Below, piece by piece: positions 1-7,472 of a stretch of 41,140 nucleotides of DNA. Both the position numbers and the translations under genes were made by a program. The stretch lies in assembly GCA_020845705.1 (NCBI GenBank), contig JADLFH010000026.1, positions 1 to 41,140 of the forward strand, read 5' to 3'. A model generated the notes under the pieces. It was given only the letters and a program-made list of their open reading frames with translations. It was not told the DNA's origin and made no database searches. The DNA comes from Microthrixaceae bacterium. Its GTDB lineage: Bacteria > Actinomycetota > Acidimicrobiia > Acidimicrobiales > Microtrichaceae. How positions within the stretch are numbered: position 1 is the first letter of the stretch; every line of letters begins with the position of its first letter.

Positions 1-59
1 GCCCGAGGTAGTGAACCCAGTTGATGGTCGGACGACCAGCAGCTGGGTTTGCGACTTTT

Positions 60-593
60 TCAGCCCACGTCGACGACGCGGACGGACCTGCCGAGCCGAC
101 GCTGCCAGTCCCCACCCGCCCCGACCAACCAGGCGTACGCATCGGCGAGCCACACCAGTGGCTCCCCGGCTCCGCTCACGTGCTCATAGGTCAGCGGCGG
201 AGTCGGGCGACGCGCCGCCCAGATGACGGGGTGGTCGTCGGCATCCTGGTTGTGGCGGGACTCGAGCGTCAGTCGGATCGGCTCACCGGTCGACTGCAGG
301 TCGACGACGATCGCCGCCAGGCAGGCAGCTCGCGCTTGCGCTGTCCGCCGGCCGGGAGCCGATCGACAGACGAACACGCTGGCACTGGCGTCGATGGCGA
401 GCAGATCGGCGACGAGGGAGCGTTGTCGCCGATCGCTCTCGCTGTGGAAGTGCAGTCGACGCTGACCTGGGAGGAGCAGGCCCCGCGCAGCCGACCTGGC
501 CCGACCCGCATCCGCTCGGTCGATGACGACGCAGCTCAGAAGGTAGCGACCCGGCCGTTCGCTCTCGTCGACGTAGGCCAACAGCTCGGTCAC
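60..593 (-). CDS. DUF3800-like protein coupled to an integrase
   Basis: The 177-residue product begins with an acidic YVDES motif at residues 7-11 and has a LHFHSESD segment near residue 46 and a C-terminal WLADAYAWLVGA helix. This layout resembles the DUF3800 family (predicted RNase H-like fold, often found near mobile elements and defence genes). The GTG start overlaps the integrase stop by four bases (GTGA at 590-593), so the two are probably translated together. There is no signal peptide or membrane segment, so it should be cytosolic. The family call rests on pattern only; it could be a separate actinobacterial family of unknown function. No substrate can be assigned. Confidence 0.7.
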   Translation of the reverse strand: MTELLAYVDESERPGRYLLSCVVIDRADAGRARSAARGLLLPGQRRLHFHSESDRRQRSLVADLLAIDASASVFVCRSAPGRRTAQARAACLAAIVVDLQSTGEPIRLTLESRHNQDADDHPVIWAARRPTPPLTYEHVSGAGEPLVWLADAYAWLVGAGGDWQRRLGRSVRVVDVG

Positions 594-1735
594 GCCGAGG
601 AGCCGAAGATGTCGGCCGCCACCGCGTCGGCGGCGGCGGCGTCGAGGCTGGGCGCCACGTGGCTGTAGGTGTCGATGGTGACCGCGATGGTGGCGTGGCC
701 GAGGCGGTCCGACACCACCTTCGGGTGCACCCCGGCCCGGAGCGCGAGGGTCGCCCAGGTGTGGCGCAGGTTGTGGGGGCCTCGCAGCGGCGGCAGGTCC
801 GTCGCCTTCACGTATCGCTGGAACTGCCGGGAGAACCGGTCCGGGTGCTCGGGCCGTCCCGTGCCGTCACAGAGCACGAGGTCGTAGCTGGGGTCCCAGG
901 CCTGGCCGGCCGTCGCCCGCTCCTGGTCCTGCACGACCCGATGGGCCTGGAGCACCTCGACGGTGGTGGGGTCGAGCGAGATCGTCCGGCGGCTCCGGTT
1001 TGTCTTGGTGGGGCCTAGCACCAGCTTGTCGTTCACCGTGGTCACCGTCTGGGTGACCGAGGCCCGCCGGCCCACCAGGTCGACATCTCGCCACCGCAGC
1101 CCGAACACCTCGCCGCGGCGCATCCCCGTGGTGGCGAGTAGGACATAGGCCGCGAAGAGCCGGTCACCCGACACGTGTTCCAGGAAAGTGGCCAACTCGT
1201 CTGCGGTCCACGTGGCGCGTTCGACGTGGGGCACCGCGGGCGGCCGGGCCAGGTGTGCGACGTTGCGCATCACCAGCCGCAGTCGCTCGGCATCGGCCAG
1301 CGCCCGGTGCAACACGATGTGGGTGTTGCGAACCGTCTTGGCCGCCAACGGGCGGCCGGCGGGACCGCCCTCGTTGACCAGGCGGGCGTAGAAGCGCTCG
1401 ACCTCCACGGCGGTCAGCACCTGGAGCTTGCGGGCCCCCAGACCCCAGCAGATCCGCTGCACCGCCACCCCGTAGCTGGCCCAGGTCGTCTCCCGGAGCT
1501 GCGGCCGGACCGTGGTGAGCCACTCGGTCAGGTACTCCTCGAGGGTGACCGACGAGGGCGCCACGACCGTGCCGGACCGGATCTCGTTGAGCACCTCGGT
1601 GAGAGCGTCCTCGGCCCCCGACCTGGTGCGGAACCCGCCCTTGGTGCGCTGCTTGCGCTTGCCCGTGGCGGGATCCCGGCCGACGTCGACGACATAGCCC
1701 CAGGTGCTCCCTCGCTTGTGGACGTGCCCGCGCAT
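590..1735 (-). CDS. Tyrosine recombinase (phage-type integrase)
   Basis: This 381-residue site-specific recombinase would integrate or excise a mobile element. An N-terminal AP2-like/SAM-like DNA-binding region (about residues 5-155) precedes the catalytic domain. The catalytic set looks intact: R206 in TGMRRGE, K244, H321-x2-R324 in HNLRHTWA, H347 in LGHATI and the nucleophile Y357 in TYSHV. The ATG start is 102 bases from the 3' end of a tRNA-Leu gene, the usual arrangement when the tRNA is the attachment site. The downstream DUF3800-like gene overlaps it by four bases. The element body should extend past the left end of the window. Length and motifs are normal for an active enzyme. Confidence 0.93.
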   Translation of the reverse strand: MRGHVHKRGSTWGYVVDVGRDPATGKRKQRTKGGFRTRSGAEDALTEVLNEIRSGTVVAPSSVTLEEYLTEWLTTVRPQLRETTWASYGVAVQRICWGLGARKLQVLTAVEVERFYARLVNEGGPAGRPLAAKTVRNTHIVLHRALADAERLRLVMRNVAHLARPPAVPHVERATWTADELATFLEHVSGDRLFAAYVLLATTGMRRGEVFGLRWRDVDLVGRRASVTQTVTTVNDKLVLGPTKTNRSRRTISLDPTTVEVLQAHRVVQDQERATAGQAWDPSYDLVLCDGTGRPEHPDRFSRQFQRYVKATDLPPLRGPHNLRHTWATLALRAGVHPKVVSDRLGHATIAVTIDTYSHVAPSLDAAAADAVAADIFGSSA

Positions 1736-1837
1736 GGCCGCACCGCAGCCTCAAGTGCGTTAGCAATCCGTGAGCATGGCCGATTCCGGACGAGGGACCA
1801 CTCCCCGGATCGGCACGTTCCGCCTGTGATTGCAGGG

Positions 1838-1860
1838 TGCCCGGGGAGAGATTCGAACTC
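1838..1860 (-). other. Presumed attachment site in the tRNA-Leu 3' end
   Basis: This is the 3' end of the tRNA gene: the 3' part of the T arm, the 3' acceptor strand and the discriminator base. It faces the integrase, whose start lies 102 bases away. Tyrosine integrases commonly recombine in this part of a tRNA gene and leave a direct repeat of it at the far end of the element. The partner repeat is not in the window, so the crossover point is inferred from position only. Confidence 0.4.
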
Positions 1861-1921
1861 TCTCGCTCCGAAGAGCCGAGGGGTTTAAGCCCTCTGCGTC
1901 TGCCAGTTCCGCCACCCGGGC
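1838..1921 (-). tRNA. tRNA-Leu (UAA anticodon)
   Basis: Read on the minus strand, the sequence folds as a class II tRNA of 84 bases. The acceptor stem is GCCCGGG with CCCGGGC, the anticodon stem is GAGGG/CCCTC around loop CTTAAAC (anticodon TAA), there is a short variable arm, and the T arm is GAGAG-TTCGAAT-CTCTC. The discriminator base is A. CCA is not encoded; the next bases are CCC. The gene is intact even though it appears to serve as an integration site, as expected when the incoming element restores the 3' end. Confidence 0.95.
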
Positions 1922-1948
1922 CTCTGGTGTGTCGCCACGGTAGGTCGC

Positions 1949-2995
1949 TCAGGCGCGGTACGCGGTCACGTCGGTGGCCTTCACCGACGCCCACACCGAT
2001 CCACCCTCCACCAGACCCAACGCGGCCACCGCGTCGGGGGTCACCTCGGCCACCAACTCGAAGGGCCCCACCAGCCGCACCCGCACCCGCTCGCCCAACA
2101 GGTTCAGCTCACCGATGCTCATCGACCACTGGTTGCGGGCACTGCTGTCGGGCTGATGCAGGTGCAGGGCAACCGAGCTCGGCCGGATCAACACCAACGT
2201 CGGGCCCTCCACCGGCTGCGCCGTCGCCACCGACACGCCGTCGAGCTCGACAGCATGGCCCACACCGCTGCCCACCAACAGGTTCACCCCCAGCAGCTCC
2301 GCAACATAGGGAGTCCGCGGGCGGGAGGTGACATCCCCCAACGTCCCCTCCTGAGTGACCCTGCCCGCCTCGATGATCACTACCCGATCAGCCAGAGCGA
2401 GCGCATCCACCGGGTCATGGGTGACCAGGATCGCCGGGCCCGCGAAATCGGCCAGATACCGCCGCAGGTCACGGCGAACCTCCACACGGGTGCCCACATC
2501 CAACGCCGCCAACGGCTCGTCCAACAACAACAGATCAGGCTCGGTCGCCAACGCCCGCGCCAACGCCACCCGCTGCGCCTGCCCGCCCGAGAGCGATCGC
2601 GGCTTCAGCCCCGCTTGGGATCCCACCCCCACACGCTCCAACAACGCTGCTGCCGCAGCCCGCGCATCCCGCGCGCTCCAACCCCGCGCCCGCGGCCCGA
2701 ACGCCACGTTCTCCAGCGCCGTCAGATGGGGGAACAGCAGGTAGTCCTGGAACACGACACCGACGCGGCGCTCCTCGGGCACGACGAAGGTCCCCGGAGG
2801 CGAATCCAACACCCGGTCGCCGGTTCGGATCGTTCCGGCATCGATGGGCACGCTCCCCCAGATCGCCCGCAACAACGTCGTCTTGCCCGCTCCGCTGGGA
2901 CCCAGAACCGCGGTCACCTGGCCGGCCGGCGCGACCAGCTCGGCCCGCAGGTCGAAGTCCCCGAGACGGACCGCGGCATCCACATGCAGCGTCAT
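1949..2995 (-). CDS. modC: Molybdate ABC transporter ATP-binding protein ModC
   Basis: The 348-residue ATPase powers molybdate import on the inner face of the membrane. Walker A is GPSGAGKTT (residues 32-40), the signature is LSGGQAQR (about residue 137), Walker B is LLLLDEPLAALD and the switch histidine lies in LVTHD. The C-terminal 70 or so residues form a TOBE/Mop-type domain, typical of ModC. The ATG start overlaps the modB stop (ATGA, 2992-2995), making modABC one translational unit. The stop lies 27 bases from the tRNA-Leu gene, read in the same direction. Sulfate or thiosulfate transporters are related, but the ModA partner and TOBE regulator favour molybdate (or tungstate). Confidence 0.93.
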   Translation of the reverse strand: MTLHVDAAVRLGDFDLRAELVAPAGQVTAVLGPSGAGKTTLLRAIWGSVPIDAGTIRTGDRVLDSPPGTFVVPEERRVGVVFQDYLLFPHLTALENVAFGPRARGWSARDARAAAAALLERVGVGSQAGLKPRSLSGGQAQRVALARALATEPDLLLLDEPLAALDVGTRVEVRRDLRRYLADFAGPAILVTHDPVDALALADRVVIIEAGRVTQEGTLGDVTSRPRTPYVAELLGVNLLVGSGVGHAVELDGVSVATAQPVEGPTLVLIRPSSVALHLHQPDSSARNQWSMSIGELNLLGERVRVRLVGPFELVAEVTPDAVAALGLVEGGSVWASVKATDVTAYRA

Positions 2996-3783
2996 GAGCT
3001 GCTCAACCAGCGGCCACGGAGCGAGACCAACACCAGCAGCGACACCGCCAGCAGCACCAGGCTGAGCGCCACCGCGGCATCCTGGTTGCTCTCGAGCTCC
3101 AGATACACCGCGAGCGGCAGCGTGCGGGTGCGGCCCATGACGTTGCCGGCGAAGGTGATCGTCGCCCCGAACTCACCCAGCGCCCGCGCCCACGCAAGCA
3201 TCCCCCCGGCGACCACCGACGGGGCGATCGTCGGCAGCGTCACCCGCCGAAACACCGTCAGCCGTCGCGCCCCGAGGCTCGCGGCCGCGTCCTCGTAGCG
3301 CTGGTCCATCCCCCGCATCGCCCCCTCCACGGTGATCACATAGAAAGGCATCGCAACGAACGTCTCGGCCATCACCGCGCCGCTGGTGGCAAAGGTGAGC
3401 TGCAACCCGAAGGCGTCGTGGAGCCAACCTCCGATCGGGCTGCGCAGGCTGAACGCCGCGAGCAACGCGACGCCACCCACCACCGGCGGCAGCACCATCG
3501 GCAAGAGGACCAGGCCACGCAACAGAGGCTTTGCCGGAACGGCGCTGCGGGCCAGCACCCACGCGAGCGGGGTGCCGAAGGCGATCGACAGCCCCGCAGC
3601 CAGCACAGAGCTGATCAACGAGAGCCGCAGCGCGTCGCGGGCTCCGGAGGTCGTGAGGTCGCTCCAGACCGTCGACCAGTTGGCCCGCTGGAGGATGCCC
3701 ACCAACGGGATCGCGAAGAACAGGATCGTGACGCCGGCAGCAGCCACCACGGGGGCGGGTGGCCGCCGCCTGACGCGACTCAC
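2992..3783 (-). CDS. modB: Molybdate ABC transporter permease ModB
   Basis: The 263-residue integral membrane protein has about five or six hydrophobic segments. Its cytoplasmic coupling loop near residues 175-205 carries the binding-protein-dependent permease (EAA) motif (EDAAASLGA, then the LGEFGATITFAG region characteristic of ModB/CysTW). It forms the channel for molybdate with ModC as motor. The GTG start overlaps the modA stop by four bases (3780-3783) and its own stop overlaps the modC start. Length is close to the family norm (about 225-270). No damage is visible. Confidence 0.92.
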   Translation of the reverse strand: MSRVRRRPPAPVVAAAGVTILFFAIPLVGILQRANWSTVWSDLTTSGARDALRLSLISSVLAAGLSIAFGTPLAWVLARSAVPAKPLLRGLVLLPMVLPPVVGGVALLAAFSLRSPIGGWLHDAFGLQLTFATSGAVMAETFVAMPFYVITVEGAMRGMDQRYEDAAASLGARRLTVFRRVTLPTIAPSVVAGGMLAWARALGEFGATITFAGNVMGRTRTLPLAVYLELESNQDAAVALSLVLLAVSLLVLVSLRGRWLSSS

Positions 3784-4586
3784 GACGCCGGGACGAAGCC
3801 GAAGTCGGCGAGGACCTCCTGGCCCTCACCGCCTAGCACGTGGTCCATGAACGCCCGCGCGACCTCGATGTTCGTGGAGCCCGAAAGCACCCCGATCGGG
3901 TAGGTGGCGATGACGTTCACATCCTCGGGGAGCGACACCGCCTCCACCTTGTCGCCGGCCTTGGCGGCGTCGGTCACGTAGACGATCCCCGCCACCGCGT
4001 CACCGTCGGTCACAGCTGTGAGGGTTGCGCCCACGTCCTGGCCTCGGGTGATGCTCGACTCGTCGATGGTGACGCCGGCCTTGGCGAGAGCCTCCGCCGC
4101 GTACTTGCCGCAGGGAACCTTCTCCCCGCACAGCGAGATCACCCCGGCGCCGGCGAGATCGGCGAGGGTCTCGATGCCCTCGGGATTGCCGGGCTTGGTC
4201 ACGATGACGAGCTCGTTTCGAGTGAAGACCTTCGGCTCACCGGATATGAGGTTCGCGTCGGTGAGCTTCCTCATGTTCGCCTCGTCCGCCGGAGCGAAGA
4301 GATCAGCCGGCGCACCTTCGAGGATCTGGGTCGACAGCGTGGTGGACGAGTCGAAGTTGAACATGACCTTCACGTCGGGATGGATCTCGGAGAAGTCCTC
4401 GCCGACATCGGCGAACGCATCGGTGAGCGACGCTGCGGCCGAGACCACGACCGACCCCGAAAGGCCCGGCGCCTCCCCCTTCGATCCGGCTTCCGGAGAC
4501 GAGGGCCCGGCGCTATCGGAGCACGACGCTGCGATGAGCATGACGAGGACGAGGAGTGCGGCAACGGGTTCGGTACGGGCACGCAC
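3780..4586 (-). CDS. modA: Molybdate-binding lipoprotein ModA
   Basis: The 268-residue extracytoplasmic binding protein delivers molybdate to ModBC. The N-terminus is a lipoprotein signal: charged MRARTEP, hydrophobic core, then lipobox LIAASC with Cys at about residue 22. A Ser/Pro/Gly linker follows. The mature domain starts with VVVSAAASLTDAF, the ModA-type oxyanion-binding signature, and contains VMFNFDSSTTLSTQI and TRGQDVGATLTAV. The GTG start was taken because it gives a complete signal peptide. The gene lies 17 bases after the HTH-TOBE regulator, so regulator and transporter are probably co-transcribed. Confidence 0.93.
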   Translation of the reverse strand: MRARTEPVAALLVLVMLIAASCSDSAGPSSPEAGSKGEAPGLSGSVVVSAAASLTDAFADVGEDFSEIHPDVKVMFNFDSSTTLSTQILEGAPADLFAPADEANMRKLTDANLISGEPKVFTRNELVIVTKPGNPEGIETLADLAGAGVISLCGEKVPCGKYAAEALAKAGVTIDESSITRGQDVGATLTAVTDGDAVAGIVYVTDAAKAGDKVEAVSLPEDVNVIATYPIGVLSGSTNIEVARAFMDHVLGGEGQEVLADFGFVPAS

Positions 4587-4603
4587 GGCGGGTCGCCAGA
4601 GTC

Positions 4604-5002
4604 TCAGGTCGCCGGGAGCTCGACGACGACGTTGGTCGACTTCACCGCTGCTGTCGCGAGGACCCCGGGCTGGAGGTCGAGCTCGTCGGCTGCCTCGCGG
4701 GTCATCATCGACACGATCCGGTGCGGCGGCGAGTGGATCTCGACGACGGCAACGAGCGCATCACGGTCGACCCGTGTGACGATCCCGGTGAAGCGGTTCC
4801 GGGCCGACTGCGGCATCAGCGACTCGGGCTCGAATGCCGACGCCTGGCGGCGGAGGAAGTCGGCCAGATCCGCCCCGTCGATGATCCGGTGACGGCCCCC
4901 GGCGGCCGAAGAAGCGAGGCGTCCCTCCTCACACCAACGGCGGACAGTGTCGGCGCTGACGCCCAACAGCTCCGCGACCTGTGTCGTCTTGTACTCGGCC
5001 AT
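4604..5002 (-). CDS. HTH-TOBE molybdate-responsive regulator
   Basis: The 132-residue protein joins an excisionase/MerR-type winged helix (residues 1-52; YKTTQVAELLGVSADTVRRW, then the GGRHRI wing) to a single TOBE/Mop molybdate-binding domain (about 66-130; TGIVTRVDRDALVAVVEI). It is functionally analogous to ModE, sensing molybdate and controlling modABC, but has a different HTH and only one Mop domain. The start at 5002 is preferred over an in-frame start at 5065 because the domain begins immediately with MAEYKT and the extra 21 residues look non-coding. It is first in the modABC operon. The upstream inverted repeat at 5030-5101 is a candidate operator. Dimerisation is expected but not shown. 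Confidence 0.85.
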   Translation of the reverse strand: MAEYKTTQVAELLGVSADTVRRWCEEGRLASSAAGGRHRIIDGADLADFLRRQASAFEPESLMPQSARNRFTGIVTRVDRDALVAVVEIHSPPHRIVSMMTREAADELDLQPGVLATAAVKSTNVVVELPAT

Positions 5003-5029
5003 ACACAACGACTGTAGCTGCGTTCGAAA

Positions 5030-5101
5030 CGTGAATACTGCTTGATTATGTGATTTCAGTCGCACTTGCTGTTCCGATCATTGCTTTCACAGGTATTCAC
5101 G
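5030..5101. promoter_or_regulatory. Dispersed 9-bp inverted repeat between mod and ECF operons
   Basis: CGTGAATAC at 5030-5038 and its exact complement GTATTCACG at 5093-5101 stand 63 bases apart start to start, about six turns of B-DNA. They lie in the divergent region between the molybdate regulator and the riboswitch-led ECF operon. A CATAAT hexamer on the minus strand (5045-5050) is a possible -10 for the mod operon, which would put the left arm at the transcription start. No convincing -35 partner was seen. Which protein binds is unknown; the HTH-TOBE regulator is the obvious candidate. Confidence 0.4.
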
Positions 5102-5159
5102 GTGATTGAGCTCCACCGATCGCCAGGTTGCCTTCCATGTCCCACCGGTGATCTGATGG

Positions 5160-5275
5160 GCGGACAACCCATGCACACCACGGGAGGGAAGCCGGTGCGA
5201 GGCCGGCACTGTCCCGCAACCGTGAGCCGGAGTCACCTCGACGACGGCGAGTCGGAACGCTCCCCGGTGTGGTCG
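5160..5275 (+). ncRNA. Cobalamin riboswitch
   Basis: The core matches the cobalamin (B12-box) riboswitch: GGGAGGGAA then GCCGGTGCGAGG, the highly conserved CTGTCCCGCAACCGTGA segment (5210-5224), and AGTCGGAACGCTCCCC near 5250-5265. CACACC at 5174-5179 can close on GGTGTG at 5266-5271, with GGGAG/CTCCC inside. It precedes an ECF transporter operon, a standard target of B12 riboswitches. Binding of adenosyl- or methylcobalamin is expected to lower expression. Outer boundaries are approximate. An SD-sequestering hairpin downstream suggests control of translation. Confidence 0.9.
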
Positions 5276-5337
5276 CTTCGAAACCGTCCGTCGTGGAATG
5301 CGGATGCCGAAGCCCCGGCGTGCCGCCTCGAAACGGA

Positions 5338-5363
5338 CCTCCAGGGCCATCGGCCGGGAGGAG
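5338..5363 (+). promoter_or_regulatory. SD-sequestering hairpin and ribosome binding site
   Basis: CCTCC at 5338-5342 pairs with GGAGG at 5357-5361, with an inner GGCC/GGCC stem (5345-5348 with 5352-5355) and a three-base loop. The right arm is the Shine-Dalgarno sequence GGGAGGAG, eight bases before the ATG at 5370. When the hairpin forms, the ribosome binding site is masked, so it is a plausible expression platform for the cobalamin riboswitch upstream. It also fixes 5370, not 5298, as the start codon. Confidence 0.6.
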
Positions 5364-5369
5364 TCACCG

Positions 5370-6365
5370 ATGTCGAAACCGACGAAGCGCCGAGCGATCT
5401 TGATCGCGTTCGTCACAGCGTTCTCCGGCGTGTTGATGGTCGTGCCGGCGCCGGCTGCGGTCGCCTCGACCTGGAGCGAGGGGGCGTGTTCCACAGCGGA
5501 GGGCGTCACGGTGGTCGTCGACTTCGGGTCTCTGGGCGGAGGCGTTCACGTGCGTTGTGCGCCGGGCCCGGTGGGCAGCGGCTTCGAGGCGCTGGCCGCA
5601 GCAGGCATCGACTACCGAACCGCGCTGCGATCGCCGGGATTCCTCTGTCGCATCGCCGACAAGCCGGCGAACGACCCGTGCGTCAACACCTCCCCTGCTT
5701 CCGCCTACTGGGGATACTGGATCGCACCACGCGGCGGCCAGTGGTGCTACAGCAACCTCGGCGCAGCCAGTCGGAACCCACCTGAGGGAACTGTCGAAGG
5801 TTGGTCGTTCTCCTCCGGGGCGTCCGCCGCTACCGCGCCACCGCCGGGCATCGCCGTGCCGGCGGCCGTCGAGGGGTCACCCGCCTCCATCGGCAGCGGC
5901 CAGTGCGCCCGGACCGTCGGCCCACCCGCCTCACCGCCGACGACCGCCTCACCGCCTACACAGTCCGCGCCGCCCGCTCCCCTGAACAGCGTGACCCCCG
6001 GCCCCGCCGCGACGCCCACACCTGGGCCGGACGCGGAGGTGGCACCGACGGCGCCCCGGGCCCCGAGCGGCAGCACGAAACCGAACGCGGCGTCGAAGAC
6101 GGCTCAGCCGACCGTGCCCGCTGTCGTCGCCGGCGCCACCACGGTGATCGAAGCCACCACCACGACCACACCCGAATCGGCCAACGTCGAGCTGTCCCGC
6201 GCCGCCCGACGTGCAGCCGAACGAGCCGCCGCGCCGGTGGACCTCGGCGGCGACACGGACAGCGGCGGCTCGCCTCTCGGCGCGCTCGCAGCGGGCGGGC
6301 TCCTGTTGTTGCTCGGCGGCGTGGCGGCGGTCATCCGCCGTCGTGGCCGCGAGCGCCCAGCCTGA
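5370..6365 (+). CDS. Surface protein with transcobalamin-like (DUF4430-like) domain
   Basis: The 331-residue exported protein starts with a Sec signal (KPTKRR, hydrophobic core, VVPAPAAVAS). The globular part (about residues 32-140) has the pattern VTVVVDFGSLGGG, GFEALAAAGIDY, GFLCRIADKP, YWGYWIAPRGGQW and EGWSF, resembling the DUF4430/transcobalamin C-terminal beta domain and the SCO2322-type proteins found beside actinobacterial ECF genes. A Pro/Ala/Thr-rich linker of about 130 residues leads to a C-terminal membrane helix (LGALAAGGLLLLLGGVAAVI) and an RRRGR tail, so it should be membrane-anchored with the domain outside. There is no LPXTG sortase motif. Directly behind a cobalamin riboswitch and ahead of EcfT, it probably captures corrinoid for the transporter; that role is inferred. 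Confidence 0.8.
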   Translation: MSKPTKRRAILIAFVTAFSGVLMVVPAPAAVASTWSEGACSTAEGVTVVVDFGSLGGGVHVRCAPGPVGSGFEALAAAGIDYRTALRSPGFLCRIADKPANDPCVNTSPASAYWGYWIAPRGGQWCYSNLGAASRNPPEGTVEGWSFSSGASAATAPPPGIAVPAAVEGSPASIGSGQCARTVGPPASPPTTASPPTQSAPPAPLNSVTPGPAATPTPGPDAEVAPTAPRAPSGSTKPNAASKTAQPTVPAVVAGATTVIEATTTTTPESANVELSRAARRAAERAAAPVDLGGDTDSGGSPLGALAAGGLLLLLGGVAAVIRRRGRERPA

Positions 6366-6380
6366 GCGGACACCAGAACC

Positions 6381-7472
6381 GTGGGACCACGCCTTGCACG
6401 TGACCTGCACCCCGGTGCCTGGTGGCTCTGGGCGCTGGGCATGGCGGCCGCGGCCACCCGCACGACCAACCCGCTGCTGCTGGTGCTGATCGTCGCAGTG
6501 GTCGGCGTGGTCGTCTCCGCCCGACGAAGCGAGGCCCCCTGGGCGAAGGGCTTCGGCGCGTATGTCGTGTTCGGTCTCGTGGTCATCGCGCTGCGGGTCG
6601 TCTTCCGGATGTTCCTCGACGGCGGCGACGGAGCCCACGTGCTGTTCCGCCTGCCGGAGATCCCCCTGCCGGAGGCCGCAGCGGGCATCCGCCTCGGCGG
6701 AGCGGTCAGCCTCGAAGGCGTGCTCGCGGCGGTCTACGACGGGCTGAGGCTCGCGACGCTGGTCATCTGCCTCGGCTCGGCCAACGTTCTCGCCAACCCC
6801 AAGCGGCTGCTCAAGTCGATGCCCAGCGCCCTCTACGAGGTCGGCTCCGCGGTCACCGTCGCACTGTCGCTCGCTCCCCAGATGGTGGAGAGCGGAAGAC
6901 GGGTGATGCGGGCGCGCCGGCTGCGAGGGGAACCCGGCCGCCGGCTCGCGTGGTTCCACCAGGTGGCGATCCCGGTGATGGCGGACGCGCTCGACCGTTC
7001 GCTGATGCTCGCCGCGGCGATGGACTCGCGGGGATACGGGCGAACCGCCGGCGCCACACGGGCAGGCCGCACGCTCACCGCGACGCTGATGCTGTCGGGC
7101 TTGGGCGGCATCTGCGTGGGCACCTACGGGACGCTCGACACCACAACACCGCGTGTCATCGGCCTGCCGATGCTCGTCGCGGGCGTCGCGCTCGCGGTCG
7201 GGGGATTGGCCGCAGGTGGCCGGCGGGTTCCCCGCAGCCGATACCGGCCCGATCGGTGGCGACGCGAGGAGATCGGCGTGGCGCTCTGCGGGCTCGGCGT
7301 TGCGGTCGCGCTCGGGATCGTGGCATCGGTCGACCCCGACGCGCTCAACCCGTCGCTCCAGCCGCTGAGCTGGCCCGCGCTGCCCCTCGTAGCCACCGTC
7401 GCCGTGCTCCTCGGTGCGTTGCCCTCCGTCATCGCACCCCAACCCCGACTCGCAGCCGGAGCCTCGACATGA
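6381..7472 (+). CDS. ECF transporter T component (CbiQ/EcfT family)
   Basis: The 363-residue membrane protein couples ATP hydrolysis by EcfA to toppling of the S component. It has hydrophobic helices at about residues 15-60, 60-85, 110-150 and, at the C-terminus, 215-290 and 320-350. The two cytosolic coupling motifs of EcfT are visible: MRARRLRG near residue 176 and AMDSRGYGRT near residue 213. It is longer than classical CbiQ (about 225-270) because of an extra C-terminal membrane region. The GTG start is 15 bases after the previous stop, with a weak ribosome site. The stop overlaps the EcfA start (ATGA, 7469-7472). Confidence 0.87.
   Translation: MGPRLARDLHPGAWWLWALGMAAAATRTTNPLLLVLIVAVVGVVVSARRSEAPWAKGFGAYVVFGLVVIALRVVFRMFLDGGDGAHVLFRLPEIPLPEAAAGIRLGGAVSLEGVLAAVYDGLRLATLVICLGSANVLANPKRLLKSMPSALYEVGSAVTVALSLAPQMVESGRRVMRARRLRGEPGRRLAWFHQVAIPVMADALDRSLMLAAAMDSRGYGRTAGATRAGRTLTATLMLSGLGGICVGTYGTLDTTTPRVIGLPMLVAGVALAVGGLAAGGRRVPRSRYRPDRWRREEIGVALCGLGVAVALGIVASVDPDALNPSLQPLSWPALPLVATVAVLLGALPSVIAPQPRLAAGAST

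Noticed and set aside
1736-1837. Imperfect ATTCCGG/CCGGAT repeat between integrase and tRNA as an integrase arm-binding site
   Set aside because: Arms are short and imperfect; nothing distinguishes them from background at this GC content.
5949-7442. Long open frame on the minus strand across the ECF operon
   Set aside because: His/Arg/Gln-rich translation with no domain; it is the antisense shadow of the surface protein and EcfT genes.
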